A stretch of DNA of 5,893 bases from Pseudomonadota bacterium (lineage in GTDB: Bacteria; Desulfobacterota; DSM-4660; Desulfatiglandales; B25-G16), in NCBI GenBank assembly GCA_030633645.1, contig DAOVRY010000072.1, positions 1 through 5,893 on the forward strand. The letters are read 5' to 3'. The notes beneath the pieces are model-generated. The model had not been told where the DNA came from and made no database searches. It was given only the letters and a program-made list of their open reading frames with translations. The position numbers and the translations under genes were made by a program. The stretch's first letter is position 1; every line of letters begins with the position of its first letter. Positions 1 to 5,891 of this stretch are shown piece after piece.

Positions 1-29
1 CGATGCACTGAAAATTCAGGTACTCTCAT
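1..29 (-). CDS. RND efflux permease, N-terminal start only (truncated by window edge)
   Basis: The first nine codons read MRVPEFSVH, followed by CG, which begins an Arg codon. This matches the usual N-terminus of AcrB/HAE1-type inner-membrane RND pumps, where a P-E-[FW]-[SA]-[VI]-x-R-P pattern precedes the first transmembrane helix. The ATG is preceded by a G-rich ribosome binding site (positions 35-39, five bases from the start). It lies 29 bases after the stop of the adaptor gene, on the same strand, which is where the permease of an adaptor-permease operon is expected. Such pumps exchange protons for drugs, solvents or other amphiphiles and work with the adaptor and an outer-membrane channel. 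The peptide is short, so the call rests on motif plus context. The rest of the gene is outside the window, and substrate class cannot be judged. Confidence 0.72.
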
Positions 30-58
30 CTTTACCCCCGCTCCCGGCAGTTGTTCAC

Positions 59-1333
59 TTATCTGCTTTTCCGGGAGGTCATTAAAACAACCCTGTCACC
101 ATCTTCAAGACCGAGATTTCCTTGAACAATAACCTCCTCGCCGGCATTTACGCCCGAGATGACTTCTACATATACGCCGTCTGAGATGCCGAGTGTTACG
201 GGCCGTATCTTGGCGACGCCGTTGACTGCTAGAAAGACAAACTTGCCTTCCTCACCCTCGGTAACCGCCTCAACGGGCACCTTCAGAACATCGGTCCGTT
301 TTGTCAGGACAAGCTGAACCCTGGCGAACATCCCAGGTTTCACCCGATTATCGGGGTTTTCAATCAGGATCTCGGCCTTGAAGGTCCGACTATGGGGGTC
401 AACCACGGGACTGATCCTAGAAACCTTCCCCGGAAACGTCTCGCCTGGAAAGCCGCCCAGAGTGATACTGGCCTCCTGGTCAGGCCTGACTGCCTTGACC
501 CTATTTTCCGAGATATTTACCACCGTCTTGAGACGGCTCATATCCACGACATCGAGGAGCGCCTTTGTGGGCATCAGTGGCGGTGAAACGACCTCTCCCG
601 GCTCTACATTTTTATGGGCTACGACTCCGTTGATAGGGGAAGTTATTGTAGCATTTTGAAATTGTCTCCTGGCAGTGGCCAGGGCTGCTCTGGCCTGCCT
701 GACCTGCGCCCTCGCAATATCAATATCCTCTTTGGTTGCTCCGATCTTTGCCATTTCAAGTTGTGCCTGTGCAGACTGGTACTGTGCCAGAGCAGCTTCG
801 CAGTGCGCCTTTGCCTCGTCATATTTTGTCCTGGGGATTGATCTATCCTTCAATAGGTTGGTCATACGCTCAAATGTGATCTTGCATATGTACGCGTTGG
901 CCTTAGCCTGAGCCAATGCGGCCTCTGCCTGATCGATTTTTTCCTTTCTCGTCCCGGCCAGAACCTTGGCAAGACCTGCCTCTGCAGTGGCCACGGCTGC
1001 TTTTGCCTGCTCAACTGCAAGTGCAAGCTCCTTTCGTTCCAGTTTGATCAGGACATCTCCTGCCTTAACAAGCGTGCCTTCCTCGACGAGCACTTTCTCT
1101 ACCCTTCCCGGGATCTTTGAGGTTATCTTCACCTCCTGTGCAGGCATGAGAGTCCCGGTTAGTGAGAGTGTCTCCGCAAGGTTTCCTTTCTGGGCCGGGA
1201 CAACTACTACCTCCCTCTCGGGATCTGGCTGCTTGATGTTAGCAGAACCCTTGTCCTCACAGCCCGGAATAAACAGAAGAAAAACTAAAAGGATCAGGGC
1301 GAAGACCGCCAAATTTTGGTTATCCGGTTTCAT
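59..1333 (-). CDS. RND efflux system periplasmic adaptor subunit (membrane fusion protein, lipoprotein)
   Basis: A 424-residue HlyD/AcrA-family adaptor that would link an inner-membrane RND pump to an outer-membrane TolC-like channel. The N-terminus is a lipoprotein signal peptide: a hydrophobic core at about 9-22, then FIPGC with Cys25 as the predicted lipidation site. A first biotinyl/lipoyl half-motif lies at about 66-98 (ITSKIPGRVEKVLVEEGTLV). A long Ala/Gln-rich coiled-coil hairpin spans about 101-226. The second lipoyl half follows at about 228-250 (TITSPINGVVAHKNVEPGE). Beta-barrel and membrane-proximal domains fill 260-420, with the typical VDPHSRTFKAE and KPGMFARVQL segments. The hairpin holds two related GxxKExID blocks 71 residues apart, as in YbhG-like adaptors. 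The start overlaps the end of the upstream regulator gene by 14 bases and has a purine-rich ribosome binding site (1339-1350), so translation is probably coupled. The family is certain; the exported substrate is unknown. Confidence 0.95.
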   Translation of the reverse strand: MKPDNQNLAVFALILLVFLLFIPGCEDKGSANIKQPDPEREVVVVPAQKGNLAETLSLTGTLMPAQEVKITSKIPGRVEKVLVEEGTLVKAGDVLIKLERKELALAVEQAKAAVATAEAGLAKVLAGTRKEKIDQAEAALAQAKANAYICKITFERMTNLLKDRSIPRTKYDEAKAHCEAALAQYQSAQAQLEMAKIGATKEDIDIARAQVRQARAALATARRQFQNATITSPINGVVAHKNVEPGEVVSPPLMPTKALLDVVDMSRLKTVVNISENRVKAVRPDQEASITLGGFPGETFPGKVSRISPVVDPHSRTFKAEILIENPDNRVKPGMFARVQLVLTKRTDVLKVPVEAVTEGEEGKFVFLAVNGVAKIRPVTLGISDGVYVEVISGVNAGEEVIVQGNLGLEDGDRVVLMTSRKSR

Positions 1334-1922
1334 TATTTCCCTCTCTCCTTTCGGGCATCAGGCCGTAAAAGAGGATAGTCATTAATTCATCGAGATAATG
1401 CTCAATCTTTTCTTCACTTTCTTGGACCAGCCAATTTAGCTCAAACCCCCTGAAGCCATGTGCAATCGCCCTGGCTGTCAAAAGGGCATTATTAGTGTGA
1501 AAAACACCTTTTTCTACTCCTTCATTCAAAATAGAGCGAAGGATATTCACCTCCTGCTCGAAAAGCTCGCTACGAATGCTCTCTGCACTGGGCAAGAGGT
1601 TCTCTATTCCCTCGCGATCCAGATTCAAGAGATTTATGGCCTGACGCATGTATCGGAACTTGGCTCTGGCAAAGGAAACCAGTTTGTCTGTCGGTGAGAC
1701 CTCTTGAGCTACGGAAGATGAGATCTTTTCCACAATCTCATCCATTTCTCGGCGGAGGACTTCGAGGTAGACATGATCTTTGCTCCCGAAATAGTTGTAG
1801 ATTGTCGCCTTGGCTACCCTGGCCATGCGGGCCATCTCGTCCAGACTGGTTTTGCGAAGGCCATATCGCGCAAACATCCTCTTGGCGGTATCCAGGATGG
1901 ACTCCAATTTTTCTTGTTTCAT
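1320..1922 (-). CDS. TetR/AcrR family transcriptional regulator
   Basis: A 200-residue protein with the TetR N-terminal helix-turn-helix. Residues 4-20 form helix 1 (ILDTAKRMFARYG), residues 24-34 the scaffold helix (KTSLDEMARMA), and residues 36-46 the recognition helix and following turn (VAKATIYNYFG), then the typical SKDHVYLEVL. The C-terminal part (about 60-190) is all-helical, variable and would hold the ligand pocket and dimer interface; its ligand cannot be predicted. Length is normal for the family. It is the first gene of a tetR-adaptor-permease cluster and so probably represses that operon, itself included, until an effector binds. The ATG has a GGAG ribosome binding site six bases upstream. 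Promoter and inverted repeat upstream are listed separately. The 3' end overlaps the adaptor start by 14 bases. Confidence 0.95.
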   Translation of the reverse strand: MKQEKLESILDTAKRMFARYGLRKTSLDEMARMARVAKATIYNYFGSKDHVYLEVLRREMDEIVEKISSSVAQEVSPTDKLVSFARAKFRYMRQAINLLNLDREGIENLLPSAESIRSELFEQEVNILRSILNEGVEKGVFHTNNALLTARAIAHGFRGFELNWLVQESEEKIEHYLDELMTILFYGLMPERREGNNETG

Positions 1923-1934
1923 GTTTTTCTCCGT

Positions 1935-1948
1935 GTATACTTTTATAC
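1935..1948. promoter_or_regulatory. Candidate TetR operator (inverted repeat in the tetR leader)
   Basis: GTATA-CTTT-TATAC is a perfect 5+5 inverted repeat with a 4-base spacer, 13 bases upstream of the tetR start codon and downstream of the predicted promoter. A further GTATA (1964-1968), inside the palindrome-like TACGTATA next to the -10 box, could be part of a second half-site. TetR-family repressors commonly bind short palindromes in their own promoter or leader. That this one is bound is inference. Confidence 0.45.
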
Positions 1949-1966
1949 TGGAATCGTTTTTACGTA

Positions 1967-1995
1967 TAAATAATTCACAAAAGAGCGAATGTCAA
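1967..1995 (-). promoter_or_regulatory. Predicted sigma-70-type promoter of the tetR-efflux operon
   Basis: On the minus strand a perfect -35 box TTGACA (plus-strand 1990-1995) is followed after exactly 17 bases by TATTTA (1967-1972), a modest -10 box in an A/T-rich stretch. Transcription would start near 1960, giving a leader of about 40 bases before the tetR ATG. The -35 and spacing are good; the -10 matches consensus at only three of six positions. Confidence 0.55.
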
Positions 1996-2116
1996 CAACA
2001 AAATGTAAGAAAAGTCTTTTCAAAATGATCTACCATCCAAAACAAATCCATCGAGAGAAATCGACTTGACTGGGAAACAGAGCTGTGATTGAATTCGTTG
2101 GGTTGCAATCTGAGAT

Positions 2117-2214
2117 GCGGGATATGCGGATTCTGAATTTTGAATTGTGGAATTGAGAATAGCATGCAGTAGGCAGTAAGCAGTCAAATGGCAAATGACA
2201 ATTGACGAATGACA
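2117..2214. repeat. Degenerate tandem heptamer repeat (about 14 units)
   Basis: The sequence falls into a continuous 7-base register that drifts from unit to unit: TTCTGAA, TTTTGAA, TTGTGGA, ATTGAGA, ATAGCAT, GCAGTAG, GCAGTAA, GCAGTCA, AATGGCA, AATGACA, ATTGACG, AATGACA (2131-2214), preceded by weaker GCGGGAT and ATGCGGA. Neighbouring units often differ by one or two bases, and the motif changes along the array. The clearest part is 2166-2214 (seven units). Similar drifting short repeats occur between genes in some bacterial genomes; the mechanism is not evident here. A 61-codon minus-strand reading frame across it is not a real gene. Confidence 0.75.
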
Positions 2215-2279
2215 AAGGAGGTGTTTTAGTTCAATTTAGGCACGTTATTACCATGGATATCAGAGTTCTGAAAGATCTT

Positions 2280-2963
2280 TTACTTATTATCTATAATTTT
2301 TGCATTTGGAGGAGGGGAGAAACAAAAAAATCCTTTATTAAAGTGATCCCTCTCTTGCCAGCCTGAGAGAATGAATCTGCTTAGTCCGCCCACCTTGTTG
2401 TGGATCTCAACCTGTTTAATAGCGAAATCTTCTCTAAGAACGATTACCTCGAGGTGATCAATATCTATCCATGGAGGGTCGGGATTAAGGAGGAGATGAT
2501 AGGTATTGGTTTCAGGATGGGGCTTGAGGGTGATCTGAAAATTGTCTCTCGTATCTCTGATGCCCATAAGGATATCACTGAGTAGACGTAATTCACGGCC
2601 AAATTCCGCGGCGGAATATCTATAGGCCTCCTGTTTGAGAGGAAGGTACCACCACAGTGTCTGTCCATCGGTAAGCAGTAGTTCCTCTTGTGGGGTTATC
2701 TGTTCAAGACGGAGAGAGTGAGGGGGTTTGAAATAAAGTCTTCCTTGGGCAACATCGTGCCTGTCCGCAGCTCCCAGCATTGCCATGGTCTTACTAATGG
2801 CCTCCCTGGTATACTCTGCTGTTATTCCCGTAGCGTTTTCATATCTATCTCTGATACCTTGAATGACTGTTGATACGTTATCATCAGGTAACGCCTGACC
2901 TACGAACATAAAGCCGGAGAGAAAAAGGAAAAGCGGAATTGTAAGGCGGGATCTCGAACTCAA
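2280..2963 (-). CDS. lolA: Outer-membrane lipoprotein carrier protein LolA
   Basis: A 227-residue periplasmic chaperone that takes lipoproteins released by the LolCDE transporter and carries them to the outer membrane. The N-terminus is a Sec signal peptide (Arg3-5, hydrophobic core about 7-21, likely cleavage after GQA at 24). The mature part follows the LolA fold: ITAEYTREA strand, GRLYFKPPHSLRLEQITPQEE (about 74-94), then LLLTDGQTLWWYLP (95-108), which aligns well with the E. coli segment ending in SDGKTLWFYNP. The C-terminal strand FFCFSPPPNAKIID matches the family ending in F-[TS]-[FP]-P. The start is TTG: its TGA overlap with the ftsK stop (2960-2963) and an ideal Shine-Dalgarno eight bases away support it. 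By eye, the E. coli Arg43 position (mature numbering) is Pro80 here. It is coupled to ftsK, an arrangement also seen in enterobacteria. Confidence 0.93.
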   Translation of the reverse strand: MSSRSRLTIPLFLFLSGFMFVGQALPDDNVSTVIQGIRDRYENATGITAEYTREAISKTMAMLGAADRHDVAQGRLYFKPPHSLRLEQITPQEELLLTDGQTLWWYLPLKQEAYRYSAAEFGRELRLLSDILMGIRDTRDNFQITLKPHPETNTYHLLLNPDPPWIDIDHLEVIVLREDFAIKQVEIHNKVGGLSRFILSGWQERDHFNKGFFCFSPPPNAKIIDNK

Positions 2964-5140
2964 AACCGTTCCCTCCTTGTGAAAACCTCTCGGGGCCTGC
3001 TTCCGTCAGATGGACCTACTATTCCCTCTTTCTCCATGGCCTCGATCATCCTGGCAGCTCGGTTATATCCAACTCTGAGTTTCCGCTGGACCATGGATAT
3101 TGATGCCTGACCCGTTTGGTAGACTAATGCCACTGCATCCTGATATTTTTCATCTTGCTCGCCTCCGAGCTCTTCAATTTCCTCCTCCGCGCTGATATCA
3201 GTGACTATAGATGTGTCATAGTCAGGTTTCATCTGCTCTTTGAGGAAGGAGGCAACCCTTTTGACCTCATCTTCAGACACGTATGCACCATGGATTCTCG
3301 TAAGCTTAGCTACACCTGGCGGTAAAAACAACATATCCCCATCTCCCAAGAGCTGCTCGGCTCCCATGGTATCAAGGATTGTCCTCGAGTCTACTCTTGA
3401 TGACACCTGGAAAGAGATCCTGGTCGGGAAGTTGGCCTTAATAATCCCTGTTAAAACGTCTACTGAGGGTCTCTGGGTGGCAATTATCAAATGAATCCCT
3501 GCTGCCCTTGCCATTTGTGCCAGTCTTGTCAGAGACTCTTCGACCTCCCTGCTGGAGACCATCATAAGGTCAGCGAGCTCATCAATAATAATAATGATGT
3601 ATGGGAGGTGCTCCTCGGTCTTTTTGTCCATGTCAGGTTCAACAGGACCTCTTTCCTTCTTAATTTTGCGGTTATAGGCCTCTATGTTCCTCACACCTTT
3701 GTCTGAGAGAAGGGTATACCGTCTCTCCATTTCGTCAACAGCCCATCTCAGGGCATTGGTTGCCTCTTTTGGATTGCTGACGACTGGGTGCAATAGATGG
3801 GGAATGTCTTGGTACGGCGAAAGTTCTATTCTTTTTGGGTCAACCATGACAAAGCGGACCATTTCCGGAGGGCTCTTAAAGAGGATACTGTTTATCATGG
3901 CGTTAATAGATACACTTTTGCCTGTTCCTGTTGCACCAGCAACGAGAAGATGTGGCATTTTGCTTAGATCAGTGATCACTGGTTGACCGATTATGTCCAT
4001 TCCTAAGGCAATGGTCAGCCGGTAGGGAGAGTCCCGAAAAATCTGGCTGGATAGGATTTCCTTTAAGGTCACGAGTCTTCTCTTATTGTTCGGTATCTCT
4101 ATTCCTATAGCTGATTTTCCAGGGATTGGCGCTACAATCCTGATATTTGATGCCCTCAGGTTGAGTGCAAGATCATCTGCTAAGGAGGCTACCTTGCTTA
4201 TCTTGACGCCTGGTGCTGGTTTGAATTCATACATGGTAATCAGCGGGCCTGGGACGATCTCCACTACCTCACCTTCAACTCCGAAATCCCTGAGCTTCCC
4301 TTCGAGCCGGAGGGCATTCATTCTCAGGCTCTCTTTCTCCACCTCGGTGTCTGATGGTTTGGGGGTTTCATCTAAGAGATCCAAAGGAGGCAGTTTGAAC
4401 TCACCGGGTACACTCATAAAAGGGAAAAATTCCTGGGTTGGTTTAGACACTTTCTGGGAAGGGGGTTCAACAATAGTCAGTTTCCTCTCTCGGCCTTTAG
4501 CAACCTTTTTTGTGATGGTTTTTCTTGTTCTTGCTCTTTTTCTTCGCTCCATAAATTTGACCCATTTTTCTTTGGTATACATAGCAATACTGGAAACTAC
4601 CTCCCAGATTGTGCTAAAGAGCCTACCAAAGGAGAATCGGGTGATGAACATGAAGGAGATTACAAAGATGGCGAGAAAAAGTGTATATGCCCCGAAAAAA
4701 TTGAATACCTTCTTCCCTTGTCCGGCACAATGCAAGCCTGCCAACCCTCCGCTAACCAGTGCGCCCCGGTAAGGCATTCCATCTGGTTTGTAAAGGGAGA
4801 CCAATGCAGAAAAAGACAGAACCAGCAGAACGAGACTTACCGACATCCAGATTGGGCCAGAAGGAAACCTACCCCTGAAAAAGCAGATGGCGAGGTAGAG
4901 GAGGATGGCTATGAGCCAGAAGGATGAAAGGCCAAGAAGCAGAAAGAGGCAGCCGGCCAAATGGGAACCTATAGGCCCAAAAAGGTTCTTTGTCTGGTCA
5001 AGAGCCCCTGCCCTTTCCCAGAAAAGTGAATCCTGGGGATTGTAGGATACAAGACTTACTCCAACAGCAAGGGTTAACAGTAGAAAAACTACTCCCCAAA
5101 TCTCCCTTTTGATAGGGTAATCGGACGATGCCTTAGCCAT
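2960..5140 (-). CDS. ftsK: DNA translocase FtsK (FtsK/SpoIIIE family)
   Basis: A 726-residue septum-anchored ATPase that pumps chromosome ends apart at division and, in characterised species, activates XerCD recombination at dif. N-terminal membrane helices lie at about 13-33, 58-87, 97-117 and 149-168, with a Gly-rich semi-hydrophobic stretch at 124-140 that may be a partial segment. A short basic/Pro linker (about 195-260, with RRKRARTRKTITKK) precedes the motor. The alpha/beta domains hold Walker A GATGTGKS (402-409), VMVDPKRIELSPY (431-443), Walker B IIIIIDELADLM (515-526; Asp520, Glu521) and LIIATQRPSVDVLTG (551-565). The C-terminal gamma winged helix (about 664-722, ISMVQRKLRVGYNRAARMIE) recognises orienting DNA sequences in this family. 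The long linker of E. coli FtsK is absent, as in many FtsK/SpoIIIE proteins. An in-frame TAG 15 bases before the ATG makes this the most upstream possible start; its ribosome binding site is weak. Confidence 0.97.
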   Translation of the reverse strand: MAKASSDYPIKREIWGVVFLLLTLAVGVSLVSYNPQDSLFWERAGALDQTKNLFGPIGSHLAGCLFLLLGLSSFWLIAILLYLAICFFRGRFPSGPIWMSVSLVLLVLSFSALVSLYKPDGMPYRGALVSGGLAGLHCAGQGKKVFNFFGAYTLFLAIFVISFMFITRFSFGRLFSTIWEVVSSIAMYTKEKWVKFMERRKRARTRKTITKKVAKGRERKLTIVEPPSQKVSKPTQEFFPFMSVPGEFKLPPLDLLDETPKPSDTEVEKESLRMNALRLEGKLRDFGVEGEVVEIVPGPLITMYEFKPAPGVKISKVASLADDLALNLRASNIRIVAPIPGKSAIGIEIPNNKRRLVTLKEILSSQIFRDSPYRLTIALGMDIIGQPVITDLSKMPHLLVAGATGTGKSVSINAMINSILFKSPPEMVRFVMVDPKRIELSPYQDIPHLLHPVVSNPKEATNALRWAVDEMERRYTLLSDKGVRNIEAYNRKIKKERGPVEPDMDKKTEEHLPYIIIIIDELADLMMVSSREVEESLTRLAQMARAAGIHLIIATQRPSVDVLTGIIKANFPTRISFQVSSRVDSRTILDTMGAEQLLGDGDMLFLPPGVAKLTRIHGAYVSEDEVKRVASFLKEQMKPDYDTSIVTDISAEEEIEELGGEQDEKYQDAVALVYQTGQASISMVQRKLRVGYNRAARMIEAMEKEGIVGPSDGSRPREVFTRRERF
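2972..2978 (-). promoter_or_regulatory. Ribosome binding site fixing the TTG start of lolA
   Basis: AAGGAGG on the minus strand, inside the last codons of ftsK, is a full-strength Shine-Dalgarno sequence. It lies eight bases before the TTG at 2961-2963. No better-placed ATG or GTG is nearby, and starting here keeps the whole signal peptide, so it decides the unusual start codon. Confidence 0.8.
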
Positions 5141-5177
5141 TGTGCTACTTTCTTTCTATGTTAAGATCTTGATGCAT

Positions 5178-5357
5178 TCGCAAAAAGTCGATTTTGCTCT
5201 ATCCGTGAGCGTTTTGGGCGCACTTAAGATGTTTCCCGCTTCAGCGGGACTAAAACTCGGTATAACGCCCTCAAACAGTTATCATTTCTTAACGCTGAAC
5301 ATCTCAAGCGCTTCTCTCCCAAAACGCTCAATCTCGTTCACAAAACACTTTTTGCGA
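5178..5357. repeat. Long imperfect inverted repeat with a central hairpin
   Basis: Three matching blocks occur in nested order. TCGCAAAAAGT (5178-5188) pairs with ACTTTTTGCGA (5347-5357), 11 of 11. TGAGCGTTTTGGG (5206-5218) pairs with CCCAAAACGCTCA (5318-5330), 13 of 13. AGATGTT (5227-5233) pairs with AACATCT (5298-5304), 7 of 7. The intervening arm sequences are of similar length but diverged. The nested symmetry suggests a structured dispersed repeat or a miniature inverted-repeat element rather than chance. It ends about 40 bases from the ftsK start codon and so lies in its leader or promoter region. Copy number in the genome cannot be seen from here. Confidence 0.75.
5234..5249. repeat. 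Perfect GC-rich hairpin inside the long palindrome
   Basis: TCCCGCTTCAGCGGGA is a self-complementary hairpin: six pairs (TCCCGC/GCGGGA) with a TTCA loop, or seven pairs on paper with a 2-base loop. It sits just inside the innermost arm. No T-run follows on either strand, so it is not a standard intrinsic terminator. Confidence 0.7.
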
Positions 5358-5513
5358 GTTTGTCAATCTTGGTATCGTTCAAAAGTGTTGGCATAAACAA
5401 TATAGAGTTATCATTCGCTCTGATGAGGTCATGCCTGTTGGACGCAGAATAGTGCAAAGGTATCGCTGTTTGTTAGGTAATTCATCGTATCACAACTTTT
5501 GCTCATCATCGAA

Positions 5514-5538
5514 AAATTATTGGTAAAGCCGATAATTT
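5514..5538. repeat. Ten-pair hairpin, AT-rich
   Basis: AAATTATTGG (5514-5523) and CCGATAATTT (5529-5538) form a ten-pair stem with one G-T wobble and a 5-base loop. On the minus strand the stem runs into a short T stretch (ATAATTTTTCG), so it could be a weak terminator for a gene beyond the right edge. It could equally be a plain structural repeat. No gene end is visible near it. Confidence 0.45.
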
Positions 5539-5633
5539 GTTAATTTATTTACCTCTTTTTACCAGAAAACAGGTGAAAGAACCATCGCTTTGCTCATCGA
5601 TACAGGGTAACGTCAAAGTCCAGGGTATGGATG

Positions 5634-5891
5634 TCTTTTTTTTGGTTATGCCCCTGGCCCAGACCTGGCTTATAGGGCATGAGTATATGTGCTTGGTCTG
5701 CTAAATAACACTGCGAACATGCGATATTTCAGAAATGTCGCGCCAGGGCAGGCCTATGACATGGCCCCTTACTGGGTCGATTCAAAATGGTTTATTGCGC
5801 CCTAAGCCTTAGAATCATAGGCTCCATCTATATAAACCATTTTGAAACGCCCACTCATCTAAACTATGTGGGGCATAATCCAAAAAAAAGA
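5634..5891. mobile_element. Putative MITE-like segment bounded by terminal inverted repeats
   Basis: The left end (5634-5654) is TC, eight T, GG, TTATG, CCCC. The right end (5870-5891) is its reverse complement, GGGG, CATAA, T, CC, eight A, GA, with a single extra base. The enclosed ~258 bases have no reading frame of note and contain a further perfect 15-base inverted repeat. Size, lack of a gene and terminal repeats fit a non-autonomous miniature element. No target-site duplication can be shown because the window ends two bases after the right repeat. Part of the match is the homopolymer, but the 11 bases beyond it also match. Confidence 0.45.
5781..5846. repeat. Perfect 15-base inverted repeat with a 36-base loop
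   Basis: TTCAAAATGGTTTAT (5781-5795) and ATAAACCATTTTGAA (5832-5846) are exact reverse complements. The loop (5796-5831) contains a small palindrome, CTAAGCCTTAG (5802-5812). As RNA this would be a stable stem-loop on either strand. It lies inside the segment bounded by the larger inverted repeats, so it is probably part of the same element. Confidence 0.8.

Larger units (their letters stand above)
1923..2279. other. Intergenic region between lolA and the efflux operon
   Basis: This 357-base gap has no credible gene. It holds the promoter and candidate operator of tetR at its left end and a run of degenerate heptamers at 2117-2214. Near the lolA end, TCAGAGTTCTGA (2260-2271) and AAAGATCTTT (2271-2280) are small palindromes, but neither is followed by a T-run on the minus strand, so I do not call a terminator. 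The segment 1996-2116 shows nothing recognisable. Read-through from ftsK-lolA into tetR cannot be excluded. Confidence 0.7.

Noticed and set aside
966..1385. A 139-codon open frame on the plus strand, Ala/Ser-rich
   Set aside because: It is antisense to the coiled-coil and signal regions of the adaptor; its composition is the complement of the Ala/Gln repeats there.
2030..2215. A 61-codon minus-strand frame between lolA and tetR
   Set aside because: It is a translation of the degenerate heptamer repeat, with no domain-like composition and no ribosome binding site of note.
2215..2224. AAAGGAGGTG on the plus strand, a perfect Shine-Dalgarno (the complement of the 16S rRNA 3' end)
   Set aside because: No start codon leading to a usable frame lies at normal distance; the nearest ATG (2253) is 28 bases away and opens only about 31 codons antisense to lolA.
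2260..2280. Possible terminator after lolA
   Set aside because: Only 5-base-pair palindromes with no downstream T-run on the transcribed strand; too weak to call.
4086..4772. A 228-codon open frame on the plus strand
   Set aside because: It lies wholly antisense to the conserved ftsK coding sequence, has no recognisable domain and is best explained as a shadow of ftsK codon usage.
5142..5396. An 84-codon plus-strand frame upstream of ftsK
   Set aside because: It spans the long palindrome and follows its symmetry; the peptide resembles no family I know and is probably a by-product of the repeat.
5401..5480. Possible riboswitch-like sequence (GGACGCA...GCAAAG)
   Set aside because: I looked for a c-di-GMP (GEMM) riboswitch pattern, but the conserved first stem and tetraloop region are missing and the order of elements does not fit.
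5429..5509. A 26-codon minus-strand frame starting MMSKSCDTMNYL
   Set aside because: It is too short, has no clear ribosome binding site and shows no recognisable motif; similar short frames are expected by chance.
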